Source: Paracoccus hibiscisoli (lineage in GTDB: Bacteria; Pseudomonadota; Alphaproteobacteria; Rhodobacterales; Rhodobacteraceae). From it: a stretch of 64,000 nucleotides of DNA. Location: NCBI RefSeq assembly GCF_005048265.1, contig NZ_SUNH01000018.1, forward strand, positions 1 to 64,000, in the 5' to 3' direction. Below are positions 1 to 9,030 of the stretch, piece by piece. The position numbers and the translations under genes were made by a program. Within the stretch, counting starts at the first letter, position 1; each line of letters begins with the position of its first letter. The notes beneath the pieces were generated by a model, which was not told the origin of the DNA, ran no database searches, and saw nothing but the letters and a program-made list of their open reading frames with translations.

Positions 1-161
1 GCTGAGGTCCGCTTACATCCGCCTCAGCCGCCGGTTCTCCTCTTCCATGGCCTTCATCTGGCTGATCAAGGACGCATCCATGCCGCCATACTTCGCCCGC
101 CATTTGTAAAACGACGCGCTTCTCATGCCATGCGCCCGGCACAGCTCGCCCACCGGTATCC

Positions 162-186
162 TGGACTTGCCGCGGTTTTGTTCCGG
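162..186 (+). repeat. Left terminal inverted repeat of the inner IS
   Basis: A 25-bp tip beginning TGGACTTGCCGCGG. It pairs with the complement of 890-914, with mismatches at repeat positions 11 and 17. Confidence 0.75.
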
Positions 187-224
187 TTTTCTGAGAGCGA
201 TGCTCTCACAAAAGGAGACAGGAT

Positions 225-876
225 ATGGCAGCGACACACGGCGACGAGTTCAAGCGGGATGCGGTTCGCAATGCGCTCACCAGCGGTCTGACGAGACGCC
301 AGGTTGCGTCTGATCTTTGGGTTGGGCTTTCGACGCTCGGCAAGTGGATAAGGGCGATTTCCGATGAGGCGAAGGTGCCTGACCGGGACGCCGATCTTCT
401 GCGCGAGAATGAACCTGGCCGTCATCATTGACCTGTTCTCGAGGCGCGTGATTGGCTGGGCTATCGAGCCGACCGGATCAAACAGGATCTGGCGATCAGG
501 CCGCTGAACATGGCTGTTGCCCTGCGCCGCCCGCCACCAGGCTGTATTCACCACACGGATCGCGGCGCGCAATACAGCGCCCATGACGACCAGAAACGTC
601 TGCGCAAAAGCGGGTTCAAGGTATCAATGAGCGGCAGGGGCAACTGCTATGATAACTCGGCCGTCGAGCGTCGCGTGCTTTCTCGGACCAGTGGCGTTCA
701 CACGCTCCATCTTCAAGACCCTGACGGCCGAACTGGTCTGGAGGCGCGAATGGCACACCCGACGCGACGTCGAGATTCCCTTCTTCGAATACATCAATGG
801 CTTCTATAACCCGCGCCGCAAACACTCAGCCCTCGGCTGGAAATCACCCGTGGCCGTCGAGCAGAGGGCCGCCTAA
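225..876 (+). pseudogene. IS3-family transposase (OrfA-OrfB) with deletion and frameshifts
   Basis: ATG at 225 is preceded by AGGAGA. Residues 1-60 are the OrfA helix-turn-helix (SGLTRRQVASDL, LSTLGKWI). At about 408-412 the OrfA frame (LLRENE) fuses to the integrase core of OrfB (NLAVIIDLFSRRVIGW), so the end of OrfA and the first part of OrfB, including the first catalytic Asp region, are deleted. A frameshift follows near 468-472, after which the reading is KQDLAIRPLNMAVALRR, then HHTDRGAQYSAH with the second Asp, then NCYDNSAVE with the catalytic Glu. About 40 extra bases after NSAVE shift the frame again. The tail FKTLTAELVWRR to HSALGWKSPVAV ends at TAA 874-876. It is clearly non-functional. 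Confidence 0.8.
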
Positions 877-889
877 CATGAGCACCCGA

Positions 890-914
890 CCGGAACAGAA
901 CCGGGGCAAGTCCA
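890..914 (-). repeat. Right terminal inverted repeat of the inner IS
   Basis: A 25-bp tip that reads TGGACTTGCCCCGG on the complement and matches the left repeat at 23 of 25 positions. It lies 13 bp after the transposase stop codon. Confidence 0.75.
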
Positions 915-1159
915 TCTTGTCCACGGCCGGCCGCAGGATCGCAAGGATCTGAGTTTCAGTGTATCTGCTTGTCTTCATTAATAATATCCTTGTTTCTCTT
1001 GCCGAGAAATTCTACTTATGCAGCCCGTACTTTCGGGGGGATTACCCTCCCCCCCTCAGCCGGTGCGCCGGGCGCATCACTTGCGTGATCAGTTGGCGGC
1101 AGCCAGCGGGCGGGCGATGGCGACCGATACCGGCAACTGACATCGCATCGTCGCGCATG

Positions 1160-1186
1160 AAAAAACCCCCGGCGTGGGCCGGGGGT
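1160..1186 (-). terminator. Rho-independent terminator of acnA
   Basis: On the minus strand, downstream of the acnA stop, a 9-bp stem (ACCCCCGGC / GCCGGGGGT, 4-nt loop) is followed by six T residues. This is a canonical intrinsic terminator. Confidence 0.85.
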
Positions 1187-1211
1187 GCTGGGTTTCGCGA
1201 TGACCGTTGGA

Positions 1212-3992
<2,781 letters not shown>

Positions 3993-4084
3993 CAAGGCCT
4001 CCCTGTCTGCAAGAATGGATGGGTCCGGCGTGTGCCTTGCTTTGCCCCATCGGGGGGCATCGCGCAAGGGTTGCGTCGCGAATT

Positions 4085-4100
4085 GTATGCGATTGCATAC
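4085..4100. promoter_or_regulatory. Palindromic operator candidate between acnA and the DUF1223 gene
   Basis: A perfect inverted repeat, GTATGC-GATT-GCATAC, lies in the 210-bp divergent intergenic region, 93 bp upstream of the acnA start. The shape resembles operators of GntR-family repressors (TGTATNC-type). No regulator gene is adjacent, so the binder is unknown. Confidence 0.4.
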
Positions 4101-4202
4101 CATACTCCGATCTGTTGCTCAAGAGGCACGCATTCCCGCCGAACCAGCGCTGACGAAGCCTTGATTTGGCCTTTGCGACCGCCAGCCGCTATCACGTCCG
4201 GT

Positions 4203-5243
4203 GTGAAACCCGACCTGACCCCTTTGACCGCCCTGACGCCGCACTTTGCGCCCCGGACCCTGATCGGGGCGCTGGTGACGGCGCTGCTGCTGGCGGGCGG
4301 ACCGGCTTTGGCGCAGACGGCGGATGCGGTCGGCGCGCGGTCGGGCATGTCGGCCACCGCCGCGCCGCCCTCCGATGGCGGGGTCCAGTCGCGCGGCGGG
4401 TTCGAACAATCCGGCCAGGACGCGCCGCTGATCCTGGCGCCCGACGATCCGGGGCGGCAATCGCCTGCGTCGATGCTGGCCCCCGGCCTGCCCATGACCG
4501 AGGCCGGCGGCATCAACGGCTTTGCCGCGATGGAGGCCGCGCCCCCGGTCTCGGCCGATCTGCCGGGCGCGGGCGTGCCGGTCGTGGTCGAGCTGTTCAC
4601 CTCTCAGGGCTGCTCCAACTGCCCGCCCGCCGATGCCATGCTGACCATGCTGGCGGGGCAGGGGGATGTGCTGGCGCTGTCCTATCACGTTGATTATTGG
4701 GATTATCTGGGCTGGGCGGACAGCTTCGCGCGGCCCGAATTCACCGACCGCCAGACCGCCTATGCCCATGCGGCGGGCGAACGCTCGGTCTATACGCCGC
4801 AGATGATCGTCGAGGGTCAGGACACCTCGGTCTCTCCGGGTCCGGCGCAGCTGATGGGGCTGATCGACCAGCACCGCTTTGCCCCCGCTTTGGTCAGCAT
4901 CCGCCGCGACCGCACCGAGCGGGGCGAGGCCATCGAGGTCCAGCCCCTGTCCGATCTGGGCGGCGCGGTCGACGTGGTGCTGATCCGCTATGCCCCGGAA
5001 CGCCGCGTCGAGGTCCGCGCCGGAGAGAACCGGGGCCGCAGCGTCGTCTATTCCAATGTCGTGCTGGGGCTGGAGCATCTGTCGCGCTGGGACGGCCAGC
5101 AGCCGCTGCGCCTGACCGTCCGGGCCGAGCTGGTCGAGGGCGGCGCCTATCCTCCCGACACCCGCCACGCCGTGCTGATCCAGCAGATGCAGGGCAAGCG
5201 CGCCCTGCCGGGCCCGATCCTGGCCGCGATCCGCCTGGACTGA
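4203..5243 (+). CDS. DUF1223 family secreted thioredoxin-like protein
   Basis: A 346-residue protein with the DUF1223 fold seen in alphaproteobacteria. The first about 35 residues form a signal peptide (basic start, hydrophobic TLIGALVTALLLAGG, then ALA-Q). A disordered Gly/Pro/Ala-rich linker runs to about residue 120. The domain then opens VVVELFTSQGCSNCPPADAM, a thioredoxin-like strand with a CxxC pair, followed by YHVDYWDYLGWAD and YTPQMIVEG, which are hallmark DUF1223 motifs. The reaction is not known; a periplasmic redox role is an inference from the CxxC. The start is GTG 4203. The open frame extends far upstream antisense to acnA, but coding character begins only here. No clear Shine-Dalgarno is visible, so the start is moderately certain. 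Confidence 0.85.
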   Translation: MKPDLTPLTALTPHFAPRTLIGALVTALLLAGGPALAQTADAVGARSGMSATAAPPSDGGVQSRGGFEQSGQDAPLILAPDDPGRQSPASMLAPGLPMTEAGGINGFAAMEAAPPVSADLPGAGVPVVVELFTSQGCSNCPPADAMLTMLAGQGDVLALSYHVDYWDYLGWADSFARPEFTDRQTAYAHAAGERSVYTPQMIVEGQDTSVSPGPAQLMGLIDQHRFAPALVSIRRDRTERGEAIEVQPLSDLGGAVDVVLIRYAPERRVEVRAGENRGRSVVYSNVVLGLEHLSRWDGQQPLRLTVRAELVEGGAYPPDTRHAVLIQQMQGKRALPGPILAAIRLD

Positions 5244-5283
5244 GGCCGCTTGCACATTCTGCAAGCCCGGTCCATCACGCGGC

Positions 5284-6183
5284 ATGGGCGACTATATCAT
5301 CCAGATTTCGGGGACCGAGCAGGGCGCGCGGCTGGCGTCGATCCTGGCGATCACGGCGGCCTTTCTGCACGCGGTCTTCGGCGCGCTGCAAAAGGGCCGC
5401 CACGATCCCTGGATCAGCCGCGCGGCCATCGACGCGTCCTACCTGCTGATGGCGCTGCCGGTGGCGCTGTTCCTGGTGCCTTGGCCCGAACCGCATCTGT
5501 GGCCGGTGCTGGCGGGCGCGATGGGCATCCACATCGCCTACAAGGTCGCACAGGCCCACACCTATCAGCGCGGCGCCTATACGGTCGTCTATCCGGTCGT
5601 GCGCGGATCGGCCCCGCTGGTGGTGGTGCTGGTCGCGATGGTGGTCTTTGACGAACGCTTCAACGCGGTGCAGTGATTGGGGCTGGGACTGCTGGTGGGC
5701 GGCATCTTCGGGCTGGCGCTGAACAGCCTGCGCCGGCTGACGGTGGGGCGCGACACGCTGGTCCCGGCCCTGGCCTGGGCGCTGGCGACGGGCGTGACGG
5801 TCGCGGCCTATACCACCTATGACGCCTGGGGCATCCGCCTGGCCGCCGATCCGTTCACATTCCTGGCATGGTTCTTTGTGCTGGACGGGCTGTTCATGCC
5901 GCTGTGGACCTGGCGCCGGCTGGCCGCCCTGCCGCGGGCCGAGATCGCGCCCCTGGCCAGGCGGGGCGCGCTGGGCGCGGTGGTGGCCTTTGCCAGCTTC
6001 GGCTCGGTCATGCTGGCCACGCGCATCGACGATGTGGGCCGCGCGGCCGTCCTGCGCGAGACCTCGACCGTCTTCGCGGCCCTTGTGGGCTGGCTGATCC
6101 TGGGCGAAAAGGTGGGACCGCGCCGCGTGGCGCTGATGGCGCTGATCGCGCTGGGCGCGGTCATCGTGGAATTCGCCGCCTGA
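5284..6183 (+). pseudogene. EamA-type (DMT) transporter interrupted by an in-frame TGA
   Basis: Two adjacent open segments, 5284-5676 and 5677-6183, are in the same frame and together give 299 residues, the usual size of a ten-helix EamA permease. The first segment holds about four or five membrane segments (SILAITAAFLHAVFGAL, YTVVYPVVRGSAPLVVVLVAMVV). It stops at TGA 5674-5676 after FNAVQ, and the second continues directly with LGLGLLVGGIFGLAL through the second EamA half (RETSTVFAALVGWLILGEK). A Trp (TGG) is expected at this position, so a single base change explains the stop. Everything after it remains intact, so the lesion is recent, a sequencing error, or tolerated by readthrough. The substrate is unknown. 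Confidence 0.8.
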
Positions 6184-6209
6184 GGGGCGGTCACAGGAAG
6201 GCAGACCGG

Positions 6210-6827
6210 ATGGAAAACACGAAACCCTGGGTCAAGCCGGCGCTGGAATTCGGCCCGCTGATCCTGTTCTTTGCCGTCTTCATGCTGTATCGCAACGACA
6301 CCGTGGCCATCGCGGGGCAGGCCTATGGCGGGTTCATCCTGGCCACGCTGGCCTTCATCCCCGCGCTGATCCTGACCACCGCGATTCAGTGGCGCATCAC
6401 CGGCAAGCTGGCGCCGATGCAGGTCGCCACGCTGGTCCTGGTCATCGTCTTCGGCGGCATGTCGATCTGGCTGAACGATCCGCGCTTCTTCAAGCTGAAA
6501 CCGACGATCATCTACCTGCTGTTCGCGGTCATCTTGGGCACGGGCCTGGCGCTGCGCCGCAACTGGCTGGGCGCGGTCCTGTCCGAAGCCCTGCCGATGG
6601 ATGCCGAGGGCTGGCGCAAGCTGACGCTGCGCATGGCGATCTTCTTCGTGGTGCTGGCCGGCGCGAACGAGCTGGTCTGGCGCACCATGACCGACAGCAC
6701 CTGGGTCTGGTTCAAGACCTTCGGCCTGCCGGTGCTGCTGTTCGCCTTCCTGCTGGGCAATGCGAAACTGTATCGTGACCACGCCCTGCCCACGCCCAAG
6801 TCGTCCGATGACGACCGTGCCCTCTGA
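6210..6827 (+). CDS. Inner membrane septation protein A (YciB/IspZ family)
   Basis: A 205-residue polytopic inner-membrane protein with about five or six hydrophobic segments. Recognisable family stretches are KPALEFGPLILFF at the N-terminus, NDPRFFKLKPTIIYLLFA in the middle and ANELVWR later. Homologues are needed for normal septation and envelope integrity in some bacteria; the biochemical role is unresolved. The ATG at 6210 is chosen because AGGAAGG lies just upstream and the family N-terminus starts here. It is 26 bp after the broken transporter and overlaps the next gene by 20 bp, so it may be cotranscribed with both. Confidence 0.9.
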   Translation: MENTKPWVKPALEFGPLILFFAVFMLYRNDTVAIAGQAYGGFILATLAFIPALILTTAIQWRITGKLAPMQVATLVLVIVFGGMSIWLNDPRFFKLKPTIIYLLFAVILGTGLALRRNWLGAVLSEALPMDAEGWRKLTLRMAIFFVVLAGANELVWRTMTDSTWVWFKTFGLPVLLFAFLLGNAKLYRDHALPTPKSSDDDRAL

Positions 6828-7647
6828 CGCGGGGACGGTGCTGCCCCTGTCGGGGCGGCACTTGGCGGTCTATCTGATCAACATGGCGGGCGCCCAGGCC
6901 CGCCTGACCGCGATGCAGGCCCAGCTGGCCGCGCTGGACCTGCCCTTCACCCGGATCGAGGGCGTCGATGGCCGCGCCCTGACCTTTCCCATCCCCGAAT
7001 TCGACGAACGCGCCTATCGCCTGCTGCATGGCCGCCGCACGACCCCGCCCGAGGTCGGCTGCTATCTGTCCCATGTCGCCTGCGCGCGGGCCTTTCTGGA
7101 CAGCGGCGCCGATCTGGCCCTGATCCTGGAGGATGACGTCAGCTTTGACCCCGACCTGATCGGGGTGCTGGACCGGGCGGCGGTTCAGGGGGCGTGGTGG
7201 AACCTGCTGCGGCTGACATCCGTGAACCGGGGGCGCAAATACGCGGTGCGCGATCTGGGGCAGGGGCGGCGGCTGGCGCTAGCGCTGACGCGCGAAAAGG
7301 GCGCGGGCGCCTATGTCATCGACAGGCGGGCCGCGCAATGGATCGTGACCGACCTGATGCCGATGCGGCTGGCCTGGGACATCGCCTTTGATTTGGAATA
7401 CCTGGACGGGCTGCGCGCGGCCTTTGTCGATCCGCTGCCCGCCTCGCAGCGGTCCGACCATCCGACCCAGATCCAGGCGGGCCTGCGCGCCTACAAGCTG
7501 GGGCGGTCGCGCTATCTGACCGTGCTGCCCTATCGCGCCTGGCTGGAGGCCGCGCGCCTGGCCTGTCGCGGCACGCGCCTGATCCGCGCGCGGTTGGGCC
7601 TAGGCCCGCAGCCCGCCCAGCATGGCGGGACCGGCCAGCAGGCGTGA
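6808..7647 (+). CDS. Glycosyltransferase family 25 protein
   Basis: A 279-residue protein of the LPS-type GT25 family (LpsA/Lob-like). The N-terminal strand AVYLINMAG followed by RLTAMQAQL matches the family opening. TPPEVGCYLSHVACARAFL and LALILEDDVSFD contain the conserved EDD motif that binds the nucleotide sugar and metal. KGAGAYVIDRRAAQW and DHPTQIQ are also family-like. It probably adds a hexose to lipopolysaccharide or a capsule; donor and acceptor cannot be read from the sequence. ATG 6808 overlaps the end of the septation gene by 20 bp; an upstream GTG/TTG start is possible. The 3' end overlaps the convergent hydrolase by 48 bp. Confidence 0.88.
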   Translation: MTTVPSDAGTVLPLSGRHLAVYLINMAGAQARLTAMQAQLAALDLPFTRIEGVDGRALTFPIPEFDERAYRLLHGRRTTPPEVGCYLSHVACARAFLDSGADLALILEDDVSFDPDLIGVLDRAAVQGAWWNLLRLTSVNRGRKYAVRDLGQGRRLALALTREKGAGAYVIDRRAAQWIVTDLMPMRLAWDIAFDLEYLDGLRAAFVDPLPASQRSDHPTQIQAGLRAYKLGRSRYLTVLPYRAWLEAARLACRGTRLIRARLGLGPQPAQHGGTGQQA

Positions 7648-8484
7648 CCAGCGCGGCTGGCCCCGGACGGGCAGGTGATGGCGCAGCAACCCCAGGGGCA
7701 GCGCCCAGGGGTGGCACAGCGCTGCGCGATAGAACGCAAACAGCCCTGCCCGCCGATAGGGCGTCCAATGCGACATCAGCCGCGCCCCCCGCGCGGTCGG
7801 AAAGCCCAGGGCCTCCAACGCGTCCAGCACCGCCGCATCGTCGATCTGCACGTCCAGCCACTGCGCGCGCGGCTGGCCCAAGCCCGCGCCGATGGCCCGC
7901 GCGCGCCCCCGCGTCAGCCATTGCTCCAGCGCGAAATCAAAGGGGTCGTTCTCACGCGCTGTGATGTTGAGCACCTCGGCCGCAGCCCCGCCGGGGGTGT
8001 CCAGCGCGGCGCGGGCGGCGTCCTGGAACTCGGCCCCCGCCAGCAGGACGACCCGCCCCACGGACCCCGGCGCGGCATGGGCCAGTGCCTGCAGCGCGAC
8101 CCGCCCGCCCAGGGAATGCCCGATCAGCCCCACCGGGCGCCCGGCCAGACAGGCCAGCTCATCGGCCAGCCGCCCCAGACCCGCGCCGACCTGCTGCGCC
8201 CGGTCATAGGCCCCGCGCAACCGGCCCCGCGCCTCCCAGCCCAGGGTCAGGGCCAGCCCCTCGGCCGGATCGCCGCGAAAGCCCAGCTCCTGCGGCCAGG
8301 ACATGCGGCCCGGCGCGGCCTCGGGCGCCAGGATGTGGCGATGCGGGTCATGGGCCGGGCGCTGCGGCGAATAGCGGTATCCGTGCACCATCACCAGGAT
8401 CGGCGCCCCGGCAGGCAGGCCACGGGCGGCCTCCCGCAGGGCAGGGGGCACAGGCTGGCAGGCATCCAGGCGCATCACCGGCAT
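7600..8484 (-). CDS. Alpha/beta hydrolase, lipase-like
   Basis: A 294-residue protein with an alpha/beta-hydrolase core. The strand ILVMVHGYRYSP supplies the oxyanion HG motif, and the nucleophile elbow is GHSLGG with Ser124. A candidate catalytic acid and His follow in the second half (ARENDPFDF; the C-terminal His-rich segment LMSHWTPYRRAG). No signal peptide is seen, so it is probably cytosolic. The substrate is unknown; the long spacing between the strand and the nucleophile elbow suggests a carboxylesterase or lipase rather than a thioesterase. It is convergent with, and overlaps, the glycosyltransferase gene. The gene diverges from rne across a 546-bp gap. Confidence 0.8.
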   Translation of the reverse strand: MPVMRLDACQPVPPALREAARGLPAGAPILVMVHGYRYSPQRPAHDPHRHILAPEAAPGRMSWPQELGFRGDPAEGLALTLGWEARGRLRGAYDRAQQVGAGLGRLADELACLAGRPVGLIGHSLGGRVALQALAHAAPGSVGRVVLLAGAEFQDAARAALDTPGGAAAEVLNITARENDPFDFALEQWLTRGRARAIGAGLGQPRAQWLDVQIDDAAVLDALEALGFPTARGARLMSHWTPYRRAGLFAFYRAALCHPWALPLGLLRHHLPVRGQPRWSRLLAGPAMLGGLRA

Positions 8485-8627
8485 CGCGTTCTCCGTTACC
8501 CGGTCGCGACCGGTCTAGGCACAGGCTGCGACGGGCGCGTGAAGAATCCGTTAACCCTGCGTGACGTTGCGGGTGCCGGAAAACCGCCCATGAATGCCGC
8601 GATCCGGGGCGGGCATCGTTTTCGGCA

Positions 8628-8657
8628 TTGAATTTTGCATGCGTGCCCCGCTATGCT
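8628..8657 (+). promoter_or_regulatory. Predicted sigma-70 promoter of rne
   Basis: A -35-like TTGAAT (8628-8633) and a -10-like TATGCT (8652-8657) are separated by 18 bp, in the 546-bp gap upstream of rne. Initiation would fall near 8664. Confidence 0.5.
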
Positions 8658-8663
8658 GAACGC

Positions 8664-9030
8664 ACGCGCAGGACTGCCCCGCAACCGGGGGTTGACCCCA
8701 CGCCGACAGTTTCGCAGCGCGGCACCTCTGATCCCGAACCCGGGCAGCCATGTGTCCCGCGGAAAACCCGACGCCTCTGGTGCCACCGCCTTGCGGGACG
8801 GCGCAGGGGTCCGACGAACAGCGGCCCGGCCTTTCACGGCTTCGGGCCATCCTAGGGAACAGACGCGATGACGCGCGCTTTGGACGGCAGATATCGGGAC
8901 GGGCGGGCCATGGGCGCCGCCGGTCAGGTGATCTGCGTCGGTGACGCGCCCGTGTCCTCATCATACCGCAGACCGAACCGGGGGGCGCCACCGGCCCCGC
9001 CCGGCCGTCGGCTGCGCGAAAGACAGATCA
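8664..9030 (+). promoter_or_regulatory. Long rne 5' leader, probable autoregulatory region
   Basis: About 367 nt lie between the predicted transcription start and the rne ATG, without a convincing open frame but with GC-rich self-complementary segments (for example CCCCGCAACCGGGG at about 8677). RNase E genes in enteric bacteria have a structured leader of similar length that is cleaved by the enzyme for feedback control. A similar arrangement here is inferred from length and position only; no sequence match to the enteric leader was recognised. Confidence 0.45.

Larger units (their letters stand above)
162..914 (+). mobile_element. Inner IS3-family element, 753-bp internally deleted derivative
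   Basis: Bounded by 25-bp terminal inverted repeats (162-186 and 890-914) that match at 23 of 25 positions and begin TGGACTTGCC. The element carries a decayed plus-strand transposase at 225-876. IS3 elements are normally about 1.2-1.5 kb, so roughly half is missing, through a deletion joining orfA to the middle of orfB near 410. The flanking trinucleotides are TCC (159-161) and TCT (915-917). They would fit a 3-bp target duplication with one later change, and removing one copy keeps the host orfA in frame. Both ends remain, so a full-length relative elsewhere might still mobilise it. Confidence 0.75.
1..978 (-). pseudogene. IS3-family transposase OrfA of the outer element, interrupted and with a nonsense codon
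   Basis: The N-terminus is encoded at 978-915 (MKTSRYTETQILAILRP) and the rest at 161-1 (PVGELCRAHGM, FYKWRAKYGGMD, EEENRRLRRM). This is the usual IS3/IS407 OrfA layout: an N-terminal helix-turn-helix followed by a leucine-zipper-like EEENRRL segment. Between them sits a 753-bp second IS. At 13-15 an in-frame TAA follows RRM, where family members carry a Tyr (RRMYADLS). The frame continues after the stop as ADLS to position 1, so this looks like a point nonsense mutation and not the natural end. With both lesions the gene cannot make a normal OrfA. OrfB, if present, lies left of the window. Confidence 0.75.
1..1045 (-). mobile_element. Outer IS3-family insertion sequence remnant, split by a second IS
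   Basis: A minus-strand IS3-family (IS407-like) element enters at the window edge and extends past its orfA start at 978. Its orfA is interrupted at 162-914 by another IS. Joining 978-915 to 161-1 restores one reading frame, so the second element inserted into an existing gene. The outer tip is uncertain: a G-run followed by ATTAC near 1035-1045 could be the terminal repeat, but the partner end lies outside the window. An AGGA ribosome-binding site (987-990 on the complement) precedes the orfA ATG. Nothing gene-like is seen between 979 and the aconitase terminator at 1160. Confidence 0.7.

Noticed and set aside
5674..5676. Selenocysteine or programmed readthrough at the EamA TGA
   Set aside because: No SECIS-like hairpin immediately follows, the family has Trp-like context here, and EamA transporters are not known selenoproteins.
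8664..9030. Cobalamin riboswitch in the rne leader
   Set aside because: A GACTGCCCCGCAACCGG stretch recalls the cobalamin-box ending, but the other conserved boxes are not found and rne is not a B12-related gene.
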